Notes under the pieces: generated by a model
What the model saw: only the letters and a program-made list of their open reading frames with translations
Told to the model about the DNA's origin: nothing
Database searches by the model: none
Source: Chryseobacterium daecheongense
Lineage (GTDB): Bacteria > Bacteroidota > Bacteroidia > Flavobacteriales > Weeksellaceae
DNA length: 64,000 nucleotides
NCBI GenBank assembly: GCA_027920525.1
Contig: CP115858.1
Span: forward strand, 310,001-374,000
Direction of reading: 5' to 3'
In this document: piece by piece, positions 8,498-17,218 of the stretch
How positions within the stretch are numbered: position 1 is the first letter of the stretch
How the letters are laid out: each line of letters opens with the position of its first letter
Translations under genes and position numbers: made by a program

Positions 8498-8950
8498 ATG
8501 ATAAACAAAAGCTTACATGATGTGCTGGCCTACAGAAATGATGATGTTATTGATCGTTTTTTAACCATGTACAATATTGAGAAGGAAGAAGCTTTAAAGA
8601 TATTTAACGAAACATTGAAATGGCTATGGCTGGGTAACCACGTTGATGATGTTTTTATTGATGATTCTACCTTAATAATTGATGAGATGTGGCATAACTT
8701 TATTCTTTTTACTCAGGACTATGAAGCCTTTTGTTCTGCACATTTTGGACGTTTTATACATCATCAGCCTGAAAAAAGAAAACAACAGGAGTGGTATAAT
8801 GACACATTTAATGTTGAAAGCCATACAGACCGATTAAAAAGTTTATATGAAAGGGTGTATGATAATCTGGGAGAAGAGACCTTACTAACCTGGTATGAAG
8901 AATATCCTCAAAAATATTCTCCAGAGCAAATAAAAAAACTTAGAAAATGA
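8498..8950 (+). CDS. Uncharacterised protein with WHxFI...YxxFC...HHxP motif
   Basis: The frame is open from 8459, but that ATG lies inside the hairpin; the ATG at 8498 (MINKSLHDVLAYRND) is preferred, giving 150 residues. The protein is soluble and helical. The conserved-looking core is a Trp-rich LKWLWLGN, then DEMWHNFILFTQDYEAFC and FGRFIHHQP. This pattern recurs in uncharacterised bacterial proteins related to the glycine-rich-domain (GRDP-like) group as I recall it; no activity is established. The His, Cys and Asp could bind a metal (inference). Its stop overlaps the next start by 4 bp, so it is translationally coupled to the secreted hydrolase and downstream of the peptide gene. Confidence 0.75.
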   Translation: MINKSLHDVLAYRNDDVIDRFLTMYNIEKEEALKIFNETLKWLWLGNHVDDVFIDDSTLIIDEMWHNFILFTQDYEAFCSAHFGRFIHHQPEKRKQQEWYNDTFNVESHTDRLKSLYERVYDNLGEETLLTWYEEYPQKYSPEQIKKLRK

Positions 8951-9861
8951 AAAGAATTATTTATTTCTGTTTACTGATCCTGTCGAATCTGGTTTTCTCT
9001 CAAAATTTATCAAATGGTTTTGAGGAATTACAACCGGAAAAAATAGGGGGGTACACCGTAAAAAATACTGAAGGGAAAGAGGTTTATAAAACGGAATATC
9101 AACATCTTGACTCAGTAAAAATTTTCGGATATAATTATTTATCAGAAGACAATCTTAAAATAAGAGGGTTTCTTATAGAGCCTAAAATAAAAGGGAAGTA
9201 TCCCGTAATTATTTTCAACCGTGGAGGCAATGGTGAACTTGGAGCTGTAACTCTACCAGTATTAACGGATTTTCTATCAAAAATTGCGGCTAAAGGCTTT
9301 GTGGTAATAGGCTCTCAGTTACGGGGAGGAGCCCGTAGTGAAGGAAAAGATGAATTTGGGGGGAAAGATATTGGAGATGTCTTAAAATTATTTGAAATTA
9401 TTGATCATCAGGAGACTATTGATCCCAAAAAAGTTGGAATGCTGGGTGTAAGCAGAGGAGCAATGACCAACTTTTTAGTCCTAAAAGAAACAGACAGAGT
9501 AAACGTAAATATTACGGTAGGAGGCATTGCTGATTTAAATCAAAAAGACAGACCGGAAATGTTGGAGCTTTACAAAAAACTCATTCCTGATTTTGAGAAA
9601 AATTCGAAAAAAGAAATGGATAAGCGCTCTTCAGTTCTTGCTATTCCTATGATCAAAAATAAAAAAGTAAAAAATATGATTATCCATGGGGCCAATGATG
9701 AAAGGGTAAATGTTGAAAATGCAATTGTATTGTTTAAAAATTTAAAGGAAAATAATTTTTCAACAAGACTACTGATTTATGAAGATGCCAATCATGGAAT
9801 TAATAATAACACGAAAAGCCTGATAGAAAATATAACCAAATTTTTCAAAGAATATCTCTAA
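8947..9861 (+). CDS. Secreted alpha/beta-hydrolase, prolyl-oligopeptidase (S9)-like
   Basis: A 304-residue protein with a Sec signal peptide (KRIIYFCLLILSNLVFSQ, cleavage after SQ or FS). The mature part is a peptidase S9/dienelactone-hydrolase-like alpha/beta fold: SQLRGGARSEGKDEFGG is the loop typical of S9 peptidases, MLGVSRGAMTNFL carries the nucleophilic Ser, HGANDERVNVENA the Asp and DANHGINNN the His. There is no propeller domain, so it is the short form. The ATGA overlap with the preceding gene and the upstream peptide make a leader- or peptide-processing role attractive, but a general exported esterase or peptidase is equally possible. Confidence 0.85.
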   Translation: MKRIIYFCLLILSNLVFSQNLSNGFEELQPEKIGGYTVKNTEGKEVYKTEYQHLDSVKIFGYNYLSEDNLKIRGFLIEPKIKGKYPVIIFNRGGNGELGAVTLPVLTDFLSKIAAKGFVVIGSQLRGGARSEGKDEFGGKDIGDVLKLFEIIDHQETIDPKKVGMLGVSRGAMTNFLVLKETDRVNVNITVGGIADLNQKDRPEMLELYKKLIPDFEKNSKKEMDKRSSVLAIPMIKNKKVKNMIIHGANDERVNVENAIVLFKNLKENNFSTRLLIYEDANHGINNNTKSLIENITKFFKEYL

Positions 9862-9868
9862 ACCTTCT

Positions 9869-9988
9869 GATGAAGTAAATGTGGCATTAGTTCGTTTTAG
9901 AATATCATTTGAGAAACGACAAAGGTCGATTTACTCAAAGAAAATAGAAGAAGCGATTGAGAAAAAATACACTAATGACTATAAATAA
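9869..9988 (+). pseudogene. Short coding-like remnant without a start
   Basis: A 39-codon stretch reads as a plausible charged helical protein end (VRFRISFEKRQRSIY then KKIEEAIEKKY) and terminates at 9986-9988, but it has no ATG; only a GTG at 9881 could start it. It may be the tail of a lost gene between the hydrolase and the lipoprotein, or chance. Confidence 0.25.
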
Positions 9989-10021
9989 AAATAAATAAAT
10001 AACATTAAAATTTTAAACAAC

Positions 10022-10816
10022 ATGAAAAAATTCTTTAGACCATTACTTCTGATATCAATGTTTATGATTTCATTTTCCTGTAATGATGATTCACAATCTA
10101 CAGAGAACAACTCTGTATCAGCTTTACATTCCAATTTAAGTAACAAAGCCGGTGATTGTGGATTAGTAACAGAAGGAGATGATCAAAAGTGGGAGGCTAT
10201 AGATCCTGTGGAAGTGGCGATACTTCATAATAAATTTTTAGAAGTGGCTGTGAATACCGCACTTCAAAATCCTGGTAAATCTGACATAGAAATTTTGACA
10301 AGTCTGGATATTCCGAATGTAAGTAGTGACTATATGAATTGCATATCGACCAGAATATCCAATACTTCAGATGATGAGATGGATAAAGTTATCATGAGCA
10401 ATTTGAGTGATGATAGAGCCGTGGGTCTTTATAATGAAATATTAGATGATTTATCAGGGGATAATAAATCGTTTTCCACAATATCAAAAGAAATGGATGA
10501 CACTAGATTAAAAATCAATTCTCTTTCTAATCAGAAAGATAGAGACATCCTATTAACGTGTTTAGAAACAGGATTAGCTTCATCAAAATTCTGGCTTCCT
10601 ACAGAATTGGAAGGCGATGGAGTTGGCTATCATTATCTTTCCGTTGTAAACAGTACTTCAAAAGTAGGTGGTGATACACGATTCAAGAAAGATATGCGTG
10701 GTGCAGGATATGGAATGGTTGCATGGTCTTTTAGTGCTTTTTTAGGACCGGTTGGTGCTAGTGGACTTGTATACGGAGCTGTAACCGGAGCTATAGGTTC
10801 TTCATTTTTACCATAA
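10022..10816 (+). CDS. Lipoprotein with Gly-rich hydrophobic C-terminus, unknown function
   Basis: A 264-residue protein with a lipobox (LLLISMFMISFSC followed by NDD), so probably anchored in a membrane facing the periplasm or cell surface. The middle 200 residues are acidic and mostly helical without a recognised domain. The last 35 residues change character: RGAGYGMVAWSFSAFLGPVG continues into small-residue repeats of the glycine-zipper kind and ends in SSFLP. This tail resembles membrane-active class II bacteriocins or a glycine-zipper anchor. It is 160 bp downstream of the peptide operon and has its own terminator. The function is unknown; an antibacterial or self-association role is inference. 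Confidence 0.7.
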   Translation: MKKFFRPLLLISMFMISFSCNDDSQSTENNSVSALHSNLSNKAGDCGLVTEGDDQKWEAIDPVEVAILHNKFLEVAVNTALQNPGKSDIEILTSLDIPNVSSDYMNCISTRISNTSDDEMDKVIMSNLSDDRAVGLYNEILDDLSGDNKSFSTISKEMDDTRLKINSLSNQKDRDILLTCLETGLASSKFWLPTELEGDGVGYHYLSVVNSTSKVGGDTRFKKDMRGAGYGMVAWSFSAFLGPVGASGLVYGAVTGAIGSSFLP

Positions 10817-10841
10817 ATCATGTGACATATAACTCAGGAAG

Positions 10842-10874
10842 AAAGTCCTTCAAATAATTTTGAGGGGCTTTTTT
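10842..10874 (+). terminator. Intrinsic terminator after the lipoprotein gene
   Basis: AAAGTCCTTCAAA pairs with TTTGAGGGGCTTT (with G-T pairs) and is followed by a run of six T. Confidence 0.7.
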
Positions 10875-10996
10875 CAGGTTGGCTGTATACTATAATCTTT
10901 GATCATAGAATTATAATTTTTTGTTCATTACCATATACACTCCGGAAATTTGTATTTTTAATCCATCATTGGTGCAAGAAAAAGTTGTTAAAAGAA

Positions 10997-11863
10997 ATGG
11001 AACCGGTCACAAAAATTAAAACGTATCACTTTCTTCCCTACAAGTATGGTTTAGAGTTGCTTTTAGATATTGGTCGTATTGAAACATTAAATCATTTTGT
11101 ATTAGATAGCACATTGCACCAGCTTAGTTTTTACGAAATTCTTTTTATTGAAAAGGGAGCCGGTACCTTTACATTGGATGAAAGTAAGATTCCCATCACT
11201 CCTGGAACTGCTATCTTCACAAGCCCCGGACAAGTTCGGTGCTGGGAAATCAAAGAAAAGGTAGAAGGATATACTTTATTTTTTGATAAAGATTTTCTCT
11301 ATCTCTTTTTTTCAGACGAGCTGTTCCTGTATAGATTTCAATATTTTCATCAATATTCATTTCCAACCGGGATGAAGATACCGAAAGTATCATTTGAGAA
11401 ATGTATGAACCTTTTACATGAAATAGAAGGGGAGTTCGGGCAGCTCCAGAATGACAGTGGCCATCTGATCAGGTCCGTCTTATATCAGCTGCTTGTCATT
11501 CTCAATCGTTATTATGCAAGTGTTTATCATATTCAGGGGGATACCTATGTTCATCCGGATTTTTACAGGTTTCGATCTTTACTGGAAAATAATTTTATAA
11601 ATGACAGGACTGTAGAGGCTTATACCCGAATACTTAATGTCAGTCCGGGATTTCTGAACAAAATATGCAGGCAATTCAGTGGGCTATCAGCACAACAAAT
11701 GATTCACCATAAACTGATTTCAGAAATAAAGAAAGAGCTGTATCAAAACAAATCTGCAAAAGAGATTGCTTACGGGTTTGGTTTTTCTGATCCTTCTAAT
11801 TTTAACCGCTTCTTTAAAAAACTTACGGGGAGCACTCCTCAACAATACCGGAAGAGTTTGTAA
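10997..11863 (+). CDS. AraC-family transcriptional regulator with cupin sensor
   Basis: The frame can start at a TTG (10985), but the ATG at 10997 (MEPVTKIKTYHFLP) is preferred, giving 288 residues. The N-terminal half is a cupin-like sensor (EILFIEKGAGTFTLDE, ITPGTAIFTSPGQVRCW). The C-terminal half holds a double HTH with VEAYTRILNVSPGFLNKICR and AKEIAYGFGFSDPSNFNRFF, then LTGSTPQQYR. The ligand is unknown. The beta-helix protein gene follows after about 70 bp on the same strand and is the likely target. Confidence 0.9.
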   Translation: MEPVTKIKTYHFLPYKYGLELLLDIGRIETLNHFVLDSTLHQLSFYEILFIEKGAGTFTLDESKIPITPGTAIFTSPGQVRCWEIKEKVEGYTLFFDKDFLYLFFSDELFLYRFQYFHQYSFPTGMKIPKVSFEKCMNLLHEIEGEFGQLQNDSGHLIRSVLYQLLVILNRYYASVYHIQGDTYVHPDFYRFRSLLENNFINDRTVEAYTRILNVSPGFLNKICRQFSGLSAQQMIHHKLISEIKKELYQNKSAKEIAYGFGFSDPSNFNRFFKKLTGSTPQQYRKSL

Positions 11864-11935
11864 AATGACCATTTAAAAATTAAAATGACCTTTTTGCAGT
11901 ATAAGATTGTTCCTAATTTTACCCAAAAAAGGAAT

Positions 11936-12991
11936 ATGAAAAAATACATACTCAGCTTTCTGCTTTTTATAATAAGTGTAGCGATAGTACAGGCAGAACA
12001 ATTATATGTTAATCCCAGGACCGGCAACGATACCAGTTCCGGAATAAAAGAACAACCTCTGAAAACAATTGCAGAAGCAGCAAGACGCGTCAACCAAAAT
12101 AAGGAAAAGGAATCCACTACAATCATTCTTTCGGAAGGTATCCATCTGATCACCGAGACTGTTGTATTCAGTAACGATAAGTATACCCCTAAAAACCGTT
12201 TGGTTATTCGTGCGGAGATTATGCCTGATGATTTACATTGGGGGCCTCAAAAAATGCCGGTTGTCGTTACAGCAGCACCCCTTGTACCGGGTGTGGGAGG
12301 AGAAGAGGCAAGAGGCATACAACCGGAGGTTAGTCATGTGACTATTGAAGGTCTTAGATTTACGGGAAGCCCAGACTATTCTTATATAGATGGTAAAAAC
12401 TTACGCCGGTCTTATCCCATTTGGAGGGATGGCAAAAAATTAGATGATCTTCTGGTAACGCAGTGTCTTTTTACCGGAAATCCGGATGTATTGCCGTTGC
12501 ATGTAGGAGTTATAGCTAATGGATATGGTCTGGTGGTTGATCATTGTGTATTTTTCAATTGCAAAAATCCTGTTGTTTTCTGGAAAAATGAAGGACCTAA
12601 GGGAAGCAGAAGTGCCATGCGTTATTCATTGGTTTATGGAGGGTATTTCAGTGGGGTCTGGACTACAAAAGGTACTGATGGTGACTATTTTGACTTTCAT
12701 CATAATGTCATTGCAAATACGACTACGGTATGGATAAGGGAAAAAGGAAGTACACTCAGATACAAAGCCTCTGATTGCATTTTTACAGACTATAAAAATA
12801 TGGCAGGATTTGGTGACGGTGCGATAGGTGGTAATGATTTAACTTCCTCAGATTTTCTGGATATGAAAAACGTGCAGACTACAGGAACTGTACAAATTGA
12901 AAAAGATCAGAGTAAGCGTAATTATCTTCAGCTGGCGGAGGGGTCGTTGGGCTCAAACCTAAAAGCAGGACTTTTTAAAAAAAATCAATAA
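11936..12991 (+). CDS. Secreted right-handed beta-helix (DUF1565/pectate-lyase-like) protein
   Basis: The frame opens at 11885, but the ATG at 11936 begins a clean signal peptide (KKYILSFLLFIISVAIVQA), so it is preferred; 351 residues result. The mature start QLYVNPRTGNDTSSG and KEQPLKTIAEAARRV is the standard opening of DUF1565/beta-helix proteins, followed by repeated strand-turn units with Asn/Gly turns (VTIEGLRFTGSP, LVVDHCVFFNCKNP, FDFHHNVIAN). Such proteins are polysaccharide lyases or other glycan-binding parallel beta-helices. No catalytic residues can be assigned by eye, so the substrate is open. It is next to an AraC regulator gene. Confidence 0.8.
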   Translation: MKKYILSFLLFIISVAIVQAEQLYVNPRTGNDTSSGIKEQPLKTIAEAARRVNQNKEKESTTIILSEGIHLITETVVFSNDKYTPKNRLVIRAEIMPDDLHWGPQKMPVVVTAAPLVPGVGGEEARGIQPEVSHVTIEGLRFTGSPDYSYIDGKNLRRSYPIWRDGKKLDDLLVTQCLFTGNPDVLPLHVGVIANGYGLVVDHCVFFNCKNPVVFWKNEGPKGSRSAMRYSLVYGGYFSGVWTTKGTDGDYFDFHHNVIANTTTVWIREKGSTLRYKASDCIFTDYKNMAGFGDGAIGGNDLTSSDFLDMKNVQTTGTVQIEKDQSKRNYLQLAEGSLGSNLKAGLFKKNQ

Positions 12992-13009
12992 GTATATAGT
13001 TTAGATGAT

Positions 13010-13047
13010 AAAGAATCCTGTCGTTTTTAAAATTGCAGGATCTTTAT
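13010..13047 (+). terminator. Probable terminator after the beta-helix gene
   Basis: AAAGAATCCTG and CAGGATCTTT form a stem with one bulged base and a 15-nt loop, followed by ATTTT. Confidence 0.55.
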
Positions 13048-13191
13048 TTTACTGTAACCAATGAAAATTTCGCAAATATCATATATCTCAGCCAGGGCCA
13101 AAAAGTATGTGTTTTTCTTTTGATCTGTCATGTTTTTTTATAACTTTAACAGGCTTTGTATTAGCGAATTACTTAATTATTTATTCCGATT

Positions 13192-14007
13192 ATGCAGATT
13201 TTGCCATCAGCTGTTTTAGCGCCTTACGTAAAGAATTATACGGTTGTAACGATTGGTAAAGATATCACGGATGCTGTATTTTATCCCAGTGGTTATATCG
13301 ATTTGATTATTAATATCTCTGGCGGATCAGCTGCGACTATCATTAATGGCAAAAGAAAAGATACCCCGTCCGTAGAGTTACTGGGGCATATTACACTTCC
13401 AACAAGACTTACGGTCCTGAAAAATACGACGGTGCTGATCGTAAGAATTTATCCTCATGCCAGCACTTTATTTTTTGATGATCCGGTCTCTGAATTTACA
13501 AACTATGCCACTGATATGTATGATGTAACAGCAGAAAGTAAAACCTTGTATGATCGTATTATAATGGCGGGTGACTTGTCCGGCCAGATTAAAATAGTAG
13601 AAGATTTTTTGTTGCAGCAAATGAAAAAAAATGAAAACCGATTGAAAAAAGTGACGATGGTTCTGGCTCTTAGTAAGCGGATTTCCTTTGATAATCAGCC
13701 ATTAAATTTAAACCGGTTATCTGAAGGCTCCGGACTATCGGAAAGATATATTCAAAAACTTTACATGAACAATATCGGTATCAGTCCGGCAGCCTTTACT
13801 TCCGTCGTCCGATTTAACAGATCCCTGCATCTGGTGCTTAATACCCGGTCATCACTGACTTCTATCGCTTATGATTGCGGGTATTATGACCAGGCACATT
13901 TTATCCGGGAATTTAAAAGATTTACGGGTATTGTTCCCTCAGAATCCCGGAGTTTCCTAATTGAAAACGGGAAAGATTTTCAAGAGGCTGTCAATGTAGG
14001 CTTTTAG
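13192..14007 (+). CDS. AraC-family transcriptional regulator (DUF6597-type)
   Basis: A 271-residue regulator related in layout to the one at 2988. The N-terminal sensor begins LPSAVLAPYVKNYTVV, with FYPSGYIDLIINISGG and ELLGHITLP. The C-terminal double HTH includes LNLNRLSEGSGLSERYIQKL, LTSIAYDCGYYDQAHFIREF and RFTGIVPSE. About 20 residues extend beyond the usual end. Its stop is one base away from the stop of the convergent NTF2-like gene, leaving no room for a separate terminator. No same-strand target lies downstream, so its regulon is unclear. Confidence 0.88.
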   Translation: MQILPSAVLAPYVKNYTVVTIGKDITDAVFYPSGYIDLIINISGGSAATIINGKRKDTPSVELLGHITLPTRLTVLKNTTVLIVRIYPHASTLFFDDPVSEFTNYATDMYDVTAESKTLYDRIIMAGDLSGQIKIVEDFLLQQMKKNENRLKKVTMVLALSKRISFDNQPLNLNRLSEGSGLSERYIQKLYMNNIGISPAAFTSVVRFNRSLHLVLNTRSSLTSIAYDCGYYDQAHFIREFKRFTGIVPSESRSFLIENGKDFQEAVNVGF

Positions 14008-14008
14008 C

Positions 14009-14455
14009 CTATTTCGCTGGATGATTACTGCTAAACATATCGCGATGCATTTTCCATCCGTTTTTTGTATTTTTCCAGATGACCATTACTTTTCCATCGT
14101 CTATTTTCTTACCGTCAAGATCTCTCATTTCATAAAAGCTTTCTTCAGTAATGAATGTTTTATCATTCCCATATAAATGCTGAATTGTAAATGTAACATG
14201 TACCTTAGGTCCACCTTTAAAGAATGAAGCTATTTGCTCCCGTCCGCACACGGGTGAAGCGCCGGGAGGGAACAGGCATGCATCTTCAGTATATCTGGTA
14301 AGAATAGATCCATCGTCCTTATTGGCGAGATCTGCATAGATGGCATTGCTTGATTCTATGGCTTTCCTGGCACTTTTTGATACCATATCTGTATTTTGGG
14401 CTTTGCAAAAACCGGCAAACGCTATGAATACGCTTACCATAACTACTTTTTTCAT
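14009..14455 (-). CDS. Exported SnoaL/DUF4440-like (NTF2-fold) protein
   Basis: A 148-residue protein with a signal peptide (KKVVMVSVFIAFAGFCKAQ). The mature part has the NTF2-like cone fold: helices in SNAIYADLANKDDGSILTRY, then TEDACLFPPGASPVCGREQI and the closing strands DGKVMVIWKNTKNGWKMHRD. Relatives are annotated as DUF4440 or SgcJ/EcaC-type proteins, and few have a known reaction. It is transcribed alone, convergent with the AraC gene. Confidence 0.8.
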   Translation of the reverse strand: MKKVVMVSVFIAFAGFCKAQNTDMVSKSARKAIESSNAIYADLANKDDGSILTRYTEDACLFPPGASPVCGREQIASFFKGGPKVHVTFTIQHLYGNDKTFITEESFYEMRDLDGKKIDDGKVMVIWKNTKNGWKMHRDMFSSNHPAK

Positions 14456-14589
14456 TTTAATTTTTTTTACAAAGTAACCGATTGATCGAAAATGAAAATT
14501 GTATAATTGCGAACTAATATTAATTTTTTCTTTTAACCTTATGCAGATTAAAGGATGGTTTGATACAAATGAAAAATGAACAATATTAA

Positions 14590-15420
14590 TTAAGCATGAA
14601 GTACCAATATTGCTTTGACGGATTTGTTAAGAATTTCTTCTACAGTGCTGCTGCTAAATAAGCGGTAAATAATATTATGATTTCTTTTAACGAGACACAA
14701 AATGTCTGTTTCATTATTATCAATAAACTCTATAATTCCATTTGATGTTTTACCCTCCTCATCGATATAATTGAAATTAATTTCTACGGAGGGAAATTGT
14801 GCCGTGAGCTTTTTTTCACCATTCTTTATAACCTTAGGGTTGGTTTCTTTTTCAGAAATATGAAGAACCTCAAGTTTTTTAGGCTTAGAAACTTTCAGAA
14901 TCTGATTTAAAGCTTTAACATCCCTTACAGATAATTTTGTTGTTTTATAATCGGTGGCCAGCGTAATGACAGGAACTTCTGGCATTGCACTTTCAATAGG
15001 AACAATTAAAGTAGGGATCCGGATTTTAGATAGCGCCATACTGGTGTTGCTACCTACAATTCCCTTGATACCCGTAGCACCTGTAATCCCCATTACCAAA
15101 AATGAAACTTCATGGTATTCTGCATATTTGGTCACCACATTTCGAAGAAAACCCACATCACAGATTGTTTTAACCGGAATGTCTTTATATTCTTCACTCT
15201 GAATAAAACTTTCTGTCCATTCCTGAAGAGCCTTTCTTTTTCGCGCATAATAATCCTCGATAAAGACAACATTGTAAATATTATTATTGATTCCCTCTGT
15301 GGGATGTATGGCATTTAAAACTGTTATCTCCATTTTTAAAGCTTTAGCAAAGGATAATGCATAAAGCATAGCGTTCCCGGCACTGTGAGAGAAATCGGAT
15401 GCAACCAGTATTTTTTTCAT
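14590..15420 (-). CDS. Universal stress protein, two UspA domains
   Basis: A 276-residue tandem UspA protein. The first domain starts KKILVASDFSHSAGNAMLYA (the Asp of the nucleotide site) and ends with the ATP-binding-type loop GITGATGIKGIVGSNTSMAL and PTLIVP. The second domain (about residues 147-276) is degenerate, lacking the Gly-rich loop. Such proteins bind ATP/AMP and act in stress survival. It lies 51 bp downstream of the PiT transporter on the same strand and is probably co-transcribed with it. A second Usp gene (24371) and a Usp fragment (22935) occur in the window. Confidence 0.9.
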   Translation of the reverse strand: MKKILVASDFSHSAGNAMLYALSFAKALKMEITVLNAIHPTEGINNNIYNVVFIEDYYARKRKALQEWTESFIQSEEYKDIPVKTICDVGFLRNVVTKYAEYHEVSFLVMGITGATGIKGIVGSNTSMALSKIRIPTLIVPIESAMPEVPVITLATDYKTTKLSVRDVKALNQILKVSKPKKLEVLHISEKETNPKVIKNGEKKLTAQFPSVEINFNYIDEEGKTSNGIIEFIDNNETDILCLVKRNHNIIYRLFSSSTVEEILNKSVKAILVLHA

Positions 15421-15471
15421 TTTTTTGTTTTTGATGATAATTTGATTAATCTAAAAGGAGACCATGTTAAA

Positions 15472-16884
15472 TTAAATAAACAGGTGAAAGAGTGTAAACA
15501 ATAACAAAGATAATATTATTGAAACAGGTAAAGTAAGAATCCAGGCCATCCCGATATTTTTCAATGTGCCTGCATTCAGGTTATTCTTGCCTCCCGATGC
15601 TACCATAGATCCGGCAATTCCACTTGACAATACATGGGTGGTACTAACAGGTAGCCCCAAAAATGTACTGATACCGATGGTTGAGGTCGCTACAATTTCA
15701 CTTGAAGCTCCTTGCGCATAATTCAGGTGTTCATTACCAATCTTTTCACCAATGGTTACTGCAATTCTTTTCCAGCCGATCATTGTTCCCAATCCCAATG
15801 AAACTGATATGATAATAATAACCCATACCGGTGCAAACTCAGTAAGTTTATTTAACTCAGCTGCCTGATGCATAAGTTGGCTCCTATTCGTATCATCAAT
15901 GATTATTTTTTTATTATCATTGATCATTTTAATGGACTTTACGAGGGTTTCAACCTGTTTTCTGAAGGCATAGGTCCCCTTTTTATCTTTTTCACTTTTA
16001 TAAGCCAGCTGTTTTTTTACAGCTTCGATCTGTTGACTTATGGAAACCAGTTCATTTCGGTTTTCAATAGATGCATCGGCTATGCCTTGTACGAGCTTTT
16101 CTGTATGATTCAGGGTGTAGATGATCCTGTCATTGGGAATATCATGATTGATCGCAAATTTGGCAGGAAGGAATGCAATAAGGATGAGCATAAAAAGACC
16201 GACACCCTTTTGCCCGTCGTTGCTTCCATGAAAAAAACTGACCAAAGTACAGGTGGTAATTAAAATGCCCCTGATCACCAAAGGTGGTTTGTCATTTTCT
16301 CCTTCCGGGATATGAAACAATGCTTTATAGCGGAGAACATATTTAAAGAACCACATTATCAGAATAGCCAGTCCAAAACCCACAATAGGAGAAAGGATGA
16401 GTGACAGTCCTATTTCTTTTGCCTTTTCCCAGTTGACACCACCTCCATAATACCAGCTGAAACCAAGACCGGCACCAATCAGTGAACCGATGAGGGTATG
16501 TGAGCTCGAACAGGGAATACCCAGGTACCATGTTCCAAGATTCCAGATGATGGATGCAATTAGCACAGCAAGTACCAGGCTTGCCCCGACAGCTATGGGA
16601 AGTGTCATAAGCGTGTCCATGGGTACCAGTTTCAGGATTCCCATCGCTACAGCAATCCCACCCGTGAAAACACCGAGAAAATTCCAGAGACCGGACCAGG
16701 GGATGGCAATAACGGGCTTAAGGGCTTTGGTATAAATAACTGTGGCAACTGCATTGGCTGTATCATGAAAGCCATTTACAAATTCAAAGACAACTACAGC
16801 AAATAAGGATAAAGCAAAAACGATCACTAAGCCTATGGTTAATTCTGATTCTCCAGAAAAAGGCAGGGTAGTGTTTAAAAGCAT
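15472..16884 (-). CDS. Inorganic phosphate transporter, PiT family
   Basis: A 470-residue membrane protein with roughly ten hydrophobic segments. The two inverted PiT signature motifs are present: FVNGFHDTANAVATVIYT near residue 35 and FFHGSNDGQKGVG near residue 220, plus IPCSSSHTLIGSLIGAG and the matching LGLPVSTTHVLSSGIAGSM in the second half. A charged helical cytoplasmic loop of about 90 residues (near residues 255-345) separates the halves. It carries out metal-phosphate:H+ or Na+ symport across the inner membrane. The universal stress gene follows. Confidence 0.95.
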   Translation of the reverse strand: MLLNTTLPFSGESELTIGLVIVFALSLFAVVVFEFVNGFHDTANAVATVIYTKALKPVIAIPWSGLWNFLGVFTGGIAVAMGILKLVPMDTLMTLPIAVGASLVLAVLIASIIWNLGTWYLGIPCSSSHTLIGSLIGAGLGFSWYYGGGVNWEKAKEIGLSLILSPIVGFGLAILIMWFFKYVLRYKALFHIPEGENDKPPLVIRGILITTCTLVSFFHGSNDGQKGVGLFMLILIAFLPAKFAINHDIPNDRIIYTLNHTEKLVQGIADASIENRNELVSISQQIEAVKKQLAYKSEKDKKGTYAFRKQVETLVKSIKMINDNKKIIIDDTNRSQLMHQAAELNKLTEFAPVWVIIIISVSLGLGTMIGWKRIAVTIGEKIGNEHLNYAQGASSEIVATSTIGISTFLGLPVSTTHVLSSGIAGSMVASGGKNNLNAGTLKNIGMAWILTLPVSIILSLLLFTLFHLFI

Positions 16885-17218
16885 ACAATATTTTTATTTA
16901 AGTAAAAAGATATCCGTGCAGTATGCCCCAATGATTGCGTTAAGAATAAATGCCCGGTACTTTTCACTTTAACAAAGAAAAGTGATTTAATTTATCTGTA
17001 TTTAAACGGATCATTAATAATTTGTTATGCTTTACGGACCGACTGTTTTAATGTGGTCAATCGGGATCTGGATCGTAATTTATCTGGACTACTTATATAT
17101 GTATGTCTGGTACCTTAATGGGGATGTAAAGCAAAATACCTTTGCGTAGAAGATGGATCCACGAGTTGAATAAAGGATTCAATATAAAAGAAACTAATTA
17201 GCTTATTAAATTTAGATT
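16885..17218. other. Divergent intergenic region, 334 bp
   Basis: It separates the PiT transporter (minus) from the azoreductase (plus). It holds the -7 candidate TACCTTTG at 17137-17144 for the plus-strand gene. No ORF with convincing codon use, RNA gene or strong hairpin is seen. Confidence 0.5.
17137..17144 (+). promoter_or_regulatory. Candidate -7 element (TACCTTTG) for the azoreductase gene
   Basis: TACCTTTG matches TAnnTTTG, 75 bp before the ATG at 17219. No -33 TTG at the ideal spacing. Confidence 0.4.
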
